Made by a program: the position numbers and the translations under genes
Shown here: positions 54,212 to 62,686 of the stretch, one piece after another
Position numbering within the stretch: the stretch's first letter is position 1
How the letters are laid out: each line of letters opens with the position of its first letter
Assembly (NCBI GenBank): GCA_022843625.1
Contig: JALHNH010000019.1
Coordinates: forward strand, 1-64,000
DNA from: Bryobacter sp.
GTDB taxonomy: Bacteria > Acidobacteriota > Terriglobia > Bryobacterales > Bryobacteraceae
Length of the DNA stretch: 64,000 bases
Direction: 5' to 3'
Notes under the pieces: generated by a model
The model's database searches: none
Told to the model about the DNA's origin: nothing
The model's input: the letters and a program-made list of their open reading frames with translations, nothing else

Positions 54212-55468
54212 GTGGATCTGCAGCCTCAGAGCGTTCTCGGAATTTGTATCGCAACACTAGGCGGAGCCGCAATCGGAGTCGAGCGCCAGTATTCAGGCCA
54301 CACCCAGGGCCCTCACTCCCACTTCGCGGGCTTACGCACCTTTACCCTCCTCGGCGCACTAGCCGGTACCTCTGCCTACCTCTGGACCTCAGGCCTCGAA
54401 GTCCCAGCATCGATTCTTCTGGCTGGCGCCGTCGCGCTGATCCTCGCCGCCTATCTCGCCGCCAGCCGTCGTGATGTCGACGCCACCACCGAAGTCGCCG
54501 CCCTCATTGTCCTGGCCGCAGGCTTCCTCGCAGGACTGGGATCCTGGACTCTATCAAGCGCCCTCATCGCCGCTACCTCAGTCCTCCTGATCGAGAAATC
54601 CCGCCTCCACAGCTTTGTTGAAAATCTCCCCGATCTCGGCCTCCGCGCTGGTTTCAGGTTCGCATTGATGGCCCTCGTCATCCTTCCCCTGCTCCCGGAA
54701 GGCCCCTACGGCCCCTTGGGCGGAATCCGCCCGCGAGAACTCTGGATCATTGTCCTGCTCATCTCCGGGCTCAGCTTCACCGGCTATGCCGCAAGGCTGA
54801 TCGTCGGCCCCAGCCACGGCTATGTCGTCACGGGAATTCTGGGCGGGCTCATTTCATCTACCAACGTCACCTACACCCTCGCACGAATCAGCGCAACAGA
54901 ACCCACTAGCGCCACCCCACTGGCGATCGGAGTGCTCACCGCCTGCACCATCATGTACCTCCGCGTGGCCGCCGTAACCGCCATGCTCAACCCCACACTG
55001 GGCCTCGCACTCATTCCCTACTGGCTCATCCCCGCCCTGGTTGGAATCACTATCTCGATCCTCGGCCTGCGAAGCCAAGACAAATCTTCTGAAACCAGCC
55101 CACTCCCCAGCAACCCGCTCGCAGTCGGATCCGCTCTCCAAATGGCAGCCTTGTTCCAGCTTGTGCTCTTTGCAATAACAGCCATACAGGGTTACTGGGG
55201 GCAATCCGGGCTGATTTTTTCTGGTGCCATCCTCGGCCTCACCGATGTCGACGCCCTCACCATCTCGATGACCAAATCTGCTCAAAGCCCTGAAAATCTT
55301 GCCACCGCCGCCACAGCAATCGCCGTCGGTTGCCTCGCAAATTCATTCTTCAAACTCGGCATCGCACTCACCCTCGGCCGCGGTGCATTCCGCACCAGAG
55401 TCGCTGCAGGCTTCCTCGCACTCATTCTCGGCGCGGCAGCCGGGCTCGGCTGGGGCATCTGGTTCTAG
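54212..55468 (+). CDS. MgtC/SapB-like DUF4010 membrane protein
   Basis: 418 residues starting at a GTG with no good ribosome site. About eleven to twelve membrane helices. The N-terminus has the MgtC signature GGAAIGVERQYSGH and FAGLRTFTLLG; the C-terminal half is DUF4010 (FSGAILGLTDVDALTISM). MgtC proteins act in Mg2+ homeostasis, but the DUF4010 group has no tested function. The stop codon shares a CTAG palindrome with the stop codon of the convergent universal stress protein gene. Confidence 0.88.
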   Translation: MDLQPQSVLGICIATLGGAAIGVERQYSGHTQGPHSHFAGLRTFTLLGALAGTSAYLWTSGLEVPASILLAGAVALILAAYLAASRRDVDATTEVAALIVLAAGFLAGLGSWTLSSALIAATSVLLIEKSRLHSFVENLPDLGLRAGFRFALMALVILPLLPEGPYGPLGGIRPRELWIIVLLISGLSFTGYAARLIVGPSHGYVVTGILGGLISSTNVTYTLARISATEPTSATPLAIGVLTACTIMYLRVAAVTAMLNPTLGLALIPYWLIPALVGITISILGLRSQDKSSETSPLPSNPLAVGSALQMAALFQLVLFAITAIQGYWGQSGLIFSGAILGLTDVDALTISMTKSAQSPENLATAATAIAVGCLANSFFKLGIALTLGRGAFRTRVAAGFLALILGAAAGLGWGIWF

Positions 55469-56316
55469 ATACTAACGACATCACATCCGGATAGCCGGAT
55501 CAGATCGTGCGCGTTGCTGCGCAGCCGCCCCATAAACCCTTGAATACTTCCACGACCGATCACCAACAATTCAGCCCTGGTCTCCTGAACCACGCGCTGC
55601 ACGCCCGCCACCAAACTGGCGTCTTCGATGATTTCAAGCGCAGGCACGTCCGGCCATGCAGCCATCGCCGCTACGTAGTCTTCCTGCGCCACCCTCAACG
55701 CAAAATGGTGCGCCCCTTGCGCAATTCCGCTCTCAAAATCGCTTCCAACGCGCGGCTTGGAATGCACCACCCGCAACTTCGCCCCAAACTTCTCGGCCAA
55801 GCCCTGCGCCTTCGCCACTACCTTCGCCGTCTCCGGCCCACAATCCACAGCACAAACAATGTTCTTGGGCAAACCGGGTTCCATCTTCTCAGGCGTATGC
55901 GCACTCGTCCATACCGGCACCTCGCTATCGTGTAGAACACTCGCCGTCACAGACCCCAACAGCATTTGCCGGAAGCGCGTATACCCAAGCGTAGGCATCA
56001 TAATCAAGTCCACACTGTGCTCCCCGGCATAACGGGCAATCGCCTCCCCTGCGTCCCCACTCACCTGCACGCGCTCCACCGGCAACCCGGCCATTTCTTC
56101 CAGCAGGAACTCACTCAACTGCTTCTTTGCCAGCTCTTTCACTACATTGATTTCTGCTTCCACCGGCAGATTCTCAATTGCCAGCACTCCCACTCCCTCA
56201 AACACATGCAGGATCGTCACTCGAGCCCCAAAACGATCGGCCCATAGTCGAACGATATGGCTCGACGCCACACACTGCGCTGAAAAATCGACAGGAAATA
56301 AAATGTGTTGAATCAC
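55465..56316 (-). CDS. tandem universal stress protein (two UspA domains)
   Basis: 283 residues with two UspA folds: residues about 1-140 beginning MIQHILFPVDFSAQCVASSHIVRL, and 150-283 beginning PKNIVCAVDCGPETAKVVAKA. The first has a G-x9-GS-type loop (TLGYTRFRQMLLGSVTASVLHDS) and the second IGRGSIQGFMGRLRSNAHDLIRLS, so at least one nucleotide site is likely. Role is survival under stress or stationary phase by binding ATP. A 4-bp tail overlap links it with the convergent DUF4010 gene. Confidence 0.9.
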   Translation of the reverse strand: MIQHILFPVDFSAQCVASSHIVRLWADRFGARVTILHVFEGVGVLAIENLPVEAEINVVKELAKKQLSEFLLEEMAGLPVERVQVSGDAGEAIARYAGEHSVDLIMMPTLGYTRFRQMLLGSVTASVLHDSEVPVWTSAHTPEKMEPGLPKNIVCAVDCGPETAKVVAKAQGLAEKFGAKLRVVHSKPRVGSDFESGIAQGAHHFALRVAQEDYVAAMAAWPDVPALEIIEDASLVAGVQRVVQETRAELLVIGRGSIQGFMGRLRSNAHDLIRLSGCDVVSI

Positions 56317-56362
56317 TGGATAGCCCCCAAAGCGATGCTATCACCCGGGAGCCGGCTCGAAC

Positions 56363-56761
56363 TCAGGCTGCAGTAGCTTGTTTGGCGGAAATGTCCTTGA
56401 TCCCCACCATCAGCCGGTTCAAACTATCCAGCACGTGCTGCGCAGAAGGTGCTGGCCGGCCCTGCAGCAAATCCTTCGGGGCCCCGTAGTTGCCATGCGA
56501 ACTCATCGGAAGATCCTCCACAACAGGCGCAGCAACAACGGGCTTCTTCACTTCCTCGACAACAGGAGGCGCAACAGCTATTTCTTTTCCCCCAGCCATC
56601 TCAACATACTCGCTCATCAGCGAATCCAGACGGTGCCGTTTCATCACTACCATCTCGTGTATCTGGGCTGCCAGCGATTCCGTCTGGCGCAGTTCCGACA
56701 TCAGGGCCTGAATTCTCTCAAGCGTTACAGCAAGCGTATTCTGTGGGGCGGGTTTGGACAT
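56363..56761 (-). CDS. small helical protein of unknown function
   Basis: 132 residues. Residues about 10-58 form amphipathic helices suited to a coiled coil (TLERIQALMSELRQTESLAAQIHEM), then a Pro/Val/Glu-rich linker with two similar units (APPVVEEVKKPV and APVVEDLPM), then a short helix (VLDSLNRLMVGIKDIS). No family recognised, no signal peptide. The linker suggests a tether between two binding parts. It lies alone between the stress protein and amidohydrolase genes. Confidence 0.65.
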   Translation of the reverse strand: MSKPAPQNTLAVTLERIQALMSELRQTESLAAQIHEMVVMKRHRLDSLMSEYVEMAGGKEIAVAPPVVEEVKKPVVAAPVVEDLPMSSHGNYGAPKDLLQGRPAPSAQHVLDSLNRLMVGIKDISAKQATAA

Positions 56762-56834
56762 AGTCTACCTGCACCTTCCATCGGACTCGCCTTATGAAAC
56801 TTAAGTAGGCCTGTTGATTTAGAGGGGGTAGGCG

Positions 56835-58346
56835 TCAGTGCGCGTCTTCATCCCCACCGCTCACAACCCCACGCGGTTTCGGGTTCTTCCGGTCCTCTTC
56901 CACGATCTTCCTCACCTGTTGCGCCAGCGTTGGCGCATGATAGGGAATCCCATCCTTGATCGTCCATTCGATCTTCCCGGACTGCGGCACACCCTCCGTC
57001 TTCGGATACAGAATCCGGAAGTCCGCCAGCGGGTTCCCGTCCACTACGATCAGGTCCGCCAGAAAACCGGCCCTTACGCGACCCAGCTCATGTTCTTTAC
57101 CCATGATCTTCGCGTTATTCGCCGTCGCCTGCGTAATCACCTGCAACGGGTGAAAGCCCGCCTCCTGGTGCAACTCCATCGATCGGATAAAGCCAAACCC
57201 GAAGAGGTTATAGATGAATCCGGCGTCTTCGCCAATACCGATCACTCCACCCCGGCGTCCAAAATCCCTCACCGTATCCATCCACAATCGGTAATTCATC
57301 CGCCACTCGGCCTCATCCGCGCTAGTCCAGTTCAAGAAGAAGCTCCCATGGTTATTCGGGTCAGGAGCAAAGAACTTCTCCAGAGCCGGATGCAGGTATT
57401 CCTTGAAAAAGGGCTGCGTTTGGTAGCGCAACAAATCCCGCGCCGCCTCGTAGATATTCAGCGTCGGGCTCCACGCCACCTCCGCCTTTACCATGCCATC
57501 CAGTACTTGCCCTAACTTAACCGGATCGGTCTGCCGAAACAGGTGCCCCGCGTAACGGAAACGATCCACTTCGTACTGATGGTTAAACGATCCGGGAAAG
57601 TTCTGTACTCCATCCTTCAACGCCGCATCGGGTATGCCATACCAGTGCTCAATTGAGGTCGTCCCATACTTGATGTCGTGCCAGGCATTGGTCTCAGCCA
57701 CCGCCGCATGATGCGCGGTCCGCAGCCTTTGCGTGTGAGCCTCTTCCTGCATAATGCTCATCGCCCAATCCGAGATCTCAAAGAACTTCAAGCCATCCGC
57801 CCCACTGGCCTTGATCTGTCTTACCCTCGCCCGGATCGCCGTCTCATTCTCCACTGAAGGTGCCGGATTCATCCCCAACACCGTATACAAAAACAATCGC
57901 GGTGCAACAATGCTGTTCTTCTGCGACTGCTCCCGCAGCGCCTTCGACTTCTCAAAGTTCGATCCCACATCACGCACGCTGGTAATCCCTGACGCCAGCC
58001 AAACCCCAAACTGATACTCCTGTCGCATTGGCCAACCAGCCCGTTCATCCTGAATATGCGCATGCACATTGATCAACCCTGGCAACACATATTTGCCCTT
58101 GGCATCAATCACCTTGTCGCCAGCCACCGGCCTGCCCGGCCCGGGACTCACAGAAACAATCCGGTTGCCCTCAATCACGATCGTCCGCGGCCCATTTGCC
58201 GGCGTACCAGACCCATCGACAACCAGCGCATTTGTGACCAAAAGCCTACCTTGCCGCACTCCAGACTCGGTTGGTGCTAAGGCCGTCTGGCCCATCAAAA
58301 CAAAGGGCATCACTGCCATACAAACAAAGACATACGAACGTGTCAT
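56835..58346 (-). CDS. exported amidohydrolase (imidazolonepropionase/prolidase-like)
   Basis: 503 residues. Signal peptide MTRSYVFVCMAVMPFVLMGQ precedes a composite domain (NALVVDGSGTPANGPRTIVIEG) and a TIM-barrel metal hydrolase: HxH in INVHAHIQDE, a candidate carbamylated Lys in GLKFFEIS, His in AHHAAVAET and SIEHWYGI, and Asp in GIGEDAGF. The end (GRVRAGFLADLIVVDGNPLAD) is the usual closure of the composite domain. It may hydrolyse cyclic amides or dipeptides in the periplasm, which fits the peptidase-rich surroundings; the exact substrate cannot be read. Confidence 0.88.
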   Translation of the reverse strand: MTRSYVFVCMAVMPFVLMGQTALAPTESGVRQGRLLVTNALVVDGSGTPANGPRTIVIEGNRIVSVSPGPGRPVAGDKVIDAKGKYVLPGLINVHAHIQDERAGWPMRQEYQFGVWLASGITSVRDVGSNFEKSKALREQSQKNSIVAPRLFLYTVLGMNPAPSVENETAIRARVRQIKASGADGLKFFEISDWAMSIMQEEAHTQRLRTAHHAAVAETNAWHDIKYGTTSIEHWYGIPDAALKDGVQNFPGSFNHQYEVDRFRYAGHLFRQTDPVKLGQVLDGMVKAEVAWSPTLNIYEAARDLLRYQTQPFFKEYLHPALEKFFAPDPNNHGSFFLNWTSADEAEWRMNYRLWMDTVRDFGRRGGVIGIGEDAGFIYNLFGFGFIRSMELHQEAGFHPLQVITQATANNAKIMGKEHELGRVRAGFLADLIVVDGNPLADFRILYPKTEGVPQSGKIEWTIKDGIPYHAPTLAQQVRKIVEEDRKNPKPRGVVSGGDEDAH

Positions 58347-58536
58347 AAGAGGCTAGTCTACCCAACAGTGGTCAGGGTTAAGGCACCTCAGCAATACCTC
58401 CATTGGGAGAGGACTTCCAATGCGGTACCAAAGCCAGCAAAGTTACATGTCAAAAAACATCGAAACAAACGACTATTGGAATCGAGCCTTTGACCGAAGC
58501 CAAGACGGCCCGGCGGCTCAAAATACAACAGAAGGA

Positions 58537-58546
58537 GTGTTAACAC
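58537..58546. promoter_or_regulatory. 10-bp palindrome between ribosome site and start codon
   Basis: GTGTTAACAC, a perfect palindrome, separates AAGGAG (58532-58537) from the ATG at 58551. The ribosome site is 13 bp from the start, longer than usual, so folding of this element could bring the two closer. No second copy was noticed. Confidence 0.25.
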
Positions 58547-58550
58547 ACCC

Positions 58551-58973
58551 ATGCGCAACTTACTGGTGCTTACCGTATTCGCCACCCTCACTGCCAACCT
58601 GAGCTTTGCTGAAGTCATCGAACATCCCCGCAACCTCAAAGAAGAATCCACGATTCAACAGAAGGCCCAGAAGCGCTGGATGTGGAGCGCCCTCGCCCTC
58701 ACCGCCGCAAGCTTCGCAGACGTACACTCCTCCTGGGGCAAGGTAGAAGCCAACGGCATCCTGCGCTCTTCTAACGGCACCTTCGGCGCCAAAGGCCTCG
58801 GCGTCAAAGCCGGCATGGTCGGCGGCATCCTCCTCGGCCAGCACTTCCTCGTCAAGACCAACCCCAGGCTCGCCAACACCATGACCTTCGCCAACTACGG
58901 CATGGCCGGCCTCAAGCTCTCCGTCGCCGCCCGTAACTACAAGATCGATCCTCCCAAATACCTTCTGCGCTAA
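58551..58973 (+). CDS. small exported or membrane protein, unknown function
   Basis: 140 residues. Signal peptide or first helix MRNLLVLTVFATLTANLSFA is followed by a charged stretch and two hydrophobic segments (MWSALALTAASFADVHSS and GLGVKAGMVGGILLGQH). The DVHSSWG..EANG arrangement resembles small acidobacterial membrane proteins of the DUF5658 kind. Its stop codon shares 4 bp with the end of the convergent amidase gene. A 10-bp palindrome precedes the start. Confidence 0.7.
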   Translation: MRNLLVLTVFATLTANLSFAEVIEHPRNLKEESTIQQKAQKRWMWSALALTAASFADVHSSWGKVEANGILRSSNGTFGAKGLGVKAGMVGGILLGQHFLVKTNPRLANTMTFANYGMAGLKLSVAARNYKIDPPKYLLR

Positions 58974-60481
58974 CGCAAGGGCGGAGTCGACGCTGGTGCA
59001 TGTCGCCACCGGGTCGCCTGTTCATAGGCGTACCCCAGGCGAATCAGCGTCGACTCCGACCATTCCCGCCCAAAGAAAGTCAGCCCGGCCGGCAGCACAC
59101 CCCGCGTGTAACCCATCGGAACCTGCACGGATGGAAACCCGGTAGTCGGAGAAAAGACCTGGCTGTTGTCTCCACCCGCAGTATTCAAGTCCCCAATCAA
59201 CCGCGGCGGATTGCTCCAGGTTGGATACACATACGCATCGAGCTTCAGAGCATCCATAGTAGAAGTCACAGCTGCTCCAAAAGCCTTCCGGTAGGCCATC
59301 TCTGCCGTACACTCCGCACTCTCCGGCCCATTCACCACCACCTTCTCGGCCGACTCAAGCCTCACCTGCACCGACGGATGATACTTCCGCGATTTCAGTA
59401 CCTCCGCCAAACTCTTCACCGCAACCTTGTCCCCCAGTCCAGCCAGAAATCGGTTCAGGTCATATTTGAATCCCATACACCCACCAGCCCGCTTCAACCT
59501 CTCAATGCCGGATACCTTAGCTGGATCCACAATCACCGCGCCAGCCTTGCGCAAATCCTCCAGCGCTACCTCAAACACCCGCACCACTTCCGCATCGGTC
59601 GAATCCCGCTCATAAGCCTGCCGCAACACACCAATTCGAGCTCCCTTCAACCCATCCCGCTTCAAAGCCAGCGAATAATTCTCAACCCGAGCCCCAGCCG
59701 TCACCGCATCATCCGGATCCTCACCCGCAACTACCTGAAACACCGTCACAGCATCTTCCATTGTCCGAGCCATGGGCCCGGCAATATCAGCCAACAAATT
59801 CAAAGGAAAAACACCAGCCCTGCTGGTCAACCCCATCGTCGACCGAATCCCCACAAGCGCCTGATGCGACGACGGCCCACGAATCGAATTCCCCGTATCG
59901 CTACCAAGTCCAACTGCCCCAAAGCTAGCCGCAACCGAAGCAGCCGTACCACCGCTAGACCCCGCCGTCACCCGGTCCAAAGCATAAGGATTGCGGGTAT
60001 ATCCAGGCAGGATCGAGCTGATCGTCTCAACCGGGCTAAAGGCATACTCAGCCATATTCGACTTGGCCATCACCAGCGCCCCCGCTGCCTTCACCCGTCG
60101 CACCTGAAACGCATCCTTGTCGGAAACAAAGCCCGCAAAAGCAAGCGACCCATTCGCACTCTGCAACCCCGCAGTCAGAAAGTTGTCTTTCACAATCATC
60201 GGAATGCAGTGCAAAGGCCCACTAAGCCCCCCAGCCGCAAACTTCCGGTCAAGCTCCGCCGCCTCAGCCTCAACCTTCTCGTTCACAACAACAATGGCGT
60301 TCAGCGCCGGGCCATTCTTGTCATAGGCATCGATCCGCCTCTTGTACATCCCCACCAGAGCACGGCAACTCAAAGTGCCAGCCTTCATCGCCGCATGAAT
60401 TTGAGAGATCGAAGCCTCAGTCACATCAAACTGCGCCGAAGCTACAAAGGCAAGAAAAAACACAAGTCGTTTCAAAAGCAT
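58970..60481 (-). CDS. exported amidase of the amidase-signature family
   Basis: About 503 residues from the ATG giving MLLKRLVFFLAFVASAQFD (signal peptide); the frame is open a further 105 bp upstream, but that part would lack a sensible signal and overlaps the acetyltransferase gene. The catalytic Lys is in IVKDNF, the cis-Ser in AGSSGGTAAS and the nucleophile Ser in GSDTGNSIRGP (usually GGS; here GNS). It should hydrolyse carboxamides, for example peptide or acyl amides, in the periplasm. Confidence 0.9.
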   Translation of the reverse strand: MLLKRLVFFLAFVASAQFDVTEASISQIHAAMKAGTLSCRALVGMYKRRIDAYDKNGPALNAIVVVNEKVEAEAAELDRKFAAGGLSGPLHCIPMIVKDNFLTAGLQSANGSLAFAGFVSDKDAFQVRRVKAAGALVMAKSNMAEYAFSPVETISSILPGYTRNPYALDRVTAGSSGGTAASVAASFGAVGLGSDTGNSIRGPSSHQALVGIRSTMGLTSRAGVFPLNLLADIAGPMARTMEDAVTVFQVVAGEDPDDAVTAGARVENYSLALKRDGLKGARIGVLRQAYERDSTDAEVVRVFEVALEDLRKAGAVIVDPAKVSGIERLKRAGGCMGFKYDLNRFLAGLGDKVAVKSLAEVLKSRKYHPSVQVRLESAEKVVVNGPESAECTAEMAYRKAFGAAVTSTMDALKLDAYVYPTWSNPPRLIGDLNTAGGDNSQVFSPTTGFPSVQVPMGYTRGVLPAGLTFFGREWSESTLIRLGYAYEQATRWRHAPASTPPLR

Positions 60482-60500
60482 TGAAGAAATGCTAGCAGGC

Positions 60501-61451
60501 TTACCCCGGCCAACTAGGCCAAACATAAGCCGACAACCGCGTCCGCTCCACATACCCCAAGGCCTCATACAACCGCACTGCCCCACGATTCTCCGCCGTC
60601 ACCGTCAACGTCGAATACTCACACCCCAGCTCACAAAACTTAGCCAGCGCCCCCAGCATCATCAGCCTCCCCACACCCTGCTTCCTAACGCCCGGGTCCA
60701 CACAAAGCTGCGACACATGTCCCACCTTCTCATCCTCGGCATCAGACACGCTAGCCAGCAAAGCCCCCACCAATCGCCCATCCTTCCTGTCGCAAACCAG
60801 ATAAGATGCCTCCGCGCTAAATCCGCCACAAGCCGGATAACGAATCATGTTCGACAAATAAACCCGGGCCCGCGCCGGCACCCGGTACTGATCGTTGATA
60901 TCAGCATCCATATGCCCCCGGTAAGCCCGGTACATCAACTGCGCCACATCCTCTTCCATCCGCCAGTTCCAGGGCTCAATCCGCAAACCAGCCGGAGCCT
61001 CAACCGCGTCCGGCCACTTTGCCGCGCTCAACTCCAGTTCCATAAACCGGCGCTCATATCGCTCCGCCCGCGGATGCGAATAGGGAAAGCGCAACATCAT
61101 CGGCTGCGTCTCAAGCCGCCTGGCCTGCGGAAATCGCCGGATCGCCTCCACCGTCGAAGCCATCAATAGCCGCTCATTCTCAGCCGTCGCCCGCTCATCA
61201 CAAACATAGGCATCCCCGATCAGCGCCTTGTTCTCTTCCACCACAAAATACGAATACCCAACCACCCGCCTGCCCTCAAGCAAGGCCACCCCACCCAAAC
61301 TATGCGTCGCAACTAACTGCCTTACCAGCCGCGCCGTACCAGAAAAATCCCACCGGTACCAGTCGAGGTAGCGCTGCGTTTCTTCTACCAGCAACTCCTC
61401 GATCTGGTCCAGATCAATTTCTTCAAGCGCAACTGGCTCTGGAAAAATCAC
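60501..61451 (-). CDS. GNAT acetyltransferase, tandem-domain
   Basis: 316 residues. The C-terminal GNAT domain has the acetyl-CoA loop VDPGVRKQGVGRLMM and the family's closing NRGAVRLYEALGYVER. An N-terminal GNAT-like half (VALLEGRRVVGYSYFVVEEN) makes a tandem arrangement like that of mycothiol synthase-type enzymes, which points to a small-molecule or antibiotic substrate rather than a ribosomal one. Its start overlaps the aminotransferase stop by 4 bp. Confidence 0.88.
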   Translation of the reverse strand: MIFPEPVALEEIDLDQIEELLVEETQRYLDWYRWDFSGTARLVRQLVATHSLGGVALLEGRRVVGYSYFVVEENKALIGDAYVCDERATAENERLLMASTVEAIRRFPQARRLETQPMMLRFPYSHPRAERYERRFMELELSAAKWPDAVEAPAGLRIEPWNWRMEEDVAQLMYRAYRGHMDADINDQYRVPARARVYLSNMIRYPACGGFSAEASYLVCDRKDGRLVGALLASVSDAEDEKVGHVSQLCVDPGVRKQGVGRLMMLGALAKFCELGCEYSTLTVTAENRGAVRLYEALGYVERTRLSAYVWPSWPG

Positions 61452-62641
61452 GCACTCAAAAACTGCTTGATACCTGCAATGGCCTGCCGCGTCCGGTGAT
61501 TGTTCTCGATAAACGCAAAGCGCACATGCCCCTCGCCCAGTTCTCCAAAGCCGATCCCGGGCGACACGGCAACCTTCGCCTTCTCCAGCATCTGCTTGGT
61601 AAATTCAAGCGACCCAATCGCCTTGAACCGCTCTGGAATCGGGGCCCACAAAAACATACTGCCCTTCGGCTTCTCCACCGGCCAGCCCGCCTTGTTCAAC
61701 CCACCCACCAGCAAGTCTCTGCGCTTCTGATAGATATTCCGGATCTTCACCGTGTCTTCTTCACACTCACGCAAGGCAATGATCGAAGCAATCTGCACCG
61801 GCTGAAAATTCCCGTAGTCCAGATAGCTCTTGATGCGGCCCAGTGCCGAAACCATCTTCTTGTTCCCCAGCACAAAGCCCACACGCCAGCCGGCCATGTT
61901 GTAGCTTTTGGTCATCGAAAAGATTTCGACGGCATGTTCGGTAGCACCAGGAATTTGCAGGATGCTCGGCGGCTCATAACCGTCAAAGCCAAAATCGGCA
62001 TAAGCAAAATCGTGAATCACCATCGTGCCGTGCTTGGCCGCCAGATTCAGCACATTGCGGAAGAAATCGATCTCCACCGTATGCGTCGTCGGGTTGTGCG
62101 GAAAGCTCACCAGAATCGCCTTCGGCTTCTTCACTTCCGTCTTGTAAACATGCTCCAGACGATTCAAGAACTCATCCGGGCTATTCAGCGGCAGAATGCA
62201 CGGCGTGCCCTCGGCCATCGTCACACCATACTGATGGATCGGGTAGCAGGGGTTCGGCAACGCCACAACATCACCCGGCCCAATCACGGCAAACATCAAA
62301 TGTGCCAGGCCCTCTTTGGCCCCAATCGTCGCAATCGCTTCCGTATTCGGATCGAGATCCACTCCCCACTTACGCTTGTAGCGTTCGGTTATCGCGAGCC
62401 TCAGCTGCGGGATCCCCTTCGACACGCTATAGCGATGATTCTTCGGGTTCCGGGCCGCTTCAATCAGCTTGTTGACAATGATGCGCGGCGTCGGCCCGTC
62501 GGGATTTCCCATCCCAAAGTCCACCACATCCTGCTGGTCTGCCCGCATTCTAGCCTTCATCTCATTGACGACGGCGAACACATACGGAGGCAGCTTGGCG
62601 ATGCGGTAAAACTCTTCATTCGATAAAGACATTATTCCCAT
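61448..62641 (-). CDS. alaC: AlaC-type PLP-dependent aminotransferase
   Basis: 397 residues, fold-type I aminotransferase. DFGMGNPDGPTP, TIGAKEGLAHLM and PNPCYPIHQYG resemble E. coli AlaC closely, as does SMTKSYNMAGWRVGF with the PLP Lys245; Asp211 (HDFAYAD) and Asn183 (FPHNPT) complete the cofactor site. It should interconvert pyruvate and glutamate with alanine and 2-oxoglutarate. ATG 62632 (MSLSNEEF) is an alternative start. The gene is coupled to the acetyltransferase by a 4-bp overlap and divergent from the S9 peptidase at 62687. Confidence 0.93.
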   Translation of the reverse strand: MGIMSLSNEEFYRIAKLPPYVFAVVNEMKARMRADQQDVVDFGMGNPDGPTPRIIVNKLIEAARNPKNHRYSVSKGIPQLRLAITERYKRKWGVDLDPNTEAIATIGAKEGLAHLMFAVIGPGDVVALPNPCYPIHQYGVTMAEGTPCILPLNSPDEFLNRLEHVYKTEVKKPKAILVSFPHNPTTHTVEIDFFRNVLNLAAKHGTMVIHDFAYADFGFDGYEPPSILQIPGATEHAVEIFSMTKSYNMAGWRVGFVLGNKKMVSALGRIKSYLDYGNFQPVQIASIIALRECEEDTVKIRNIYQKRRDLLVGGLNKAGWPVEKPKGSMFLWAPIPERFKAIGSLEFTKQMLEKAKVAVSPGIGFGELGEGHVRFAFIENNHRTRQAIAGIKQFLSA

Positions 62642-62686
62642 TGTAGAAAACGTCTCGCCTCAGGTTGCTACGATGACAATAATTCG

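Noticed and set aside
59000..60484. Open reading frame of 494 codons on the + strand opposite the amidase gene
   Set aside because: It is rich in Arg, His, Pro and Ser with no recognisable motif, and is explained by the codon bias of the amidase gene, which has signal peptide and catalytic triad.
61496..62626. Open reading frame of 376 codons on the + strand opposite the aminotransferase gene
   Set aside because: It has no family resemblance and the composition of a shadow frame; the opposite strand encodes a clear AlaC homologue.
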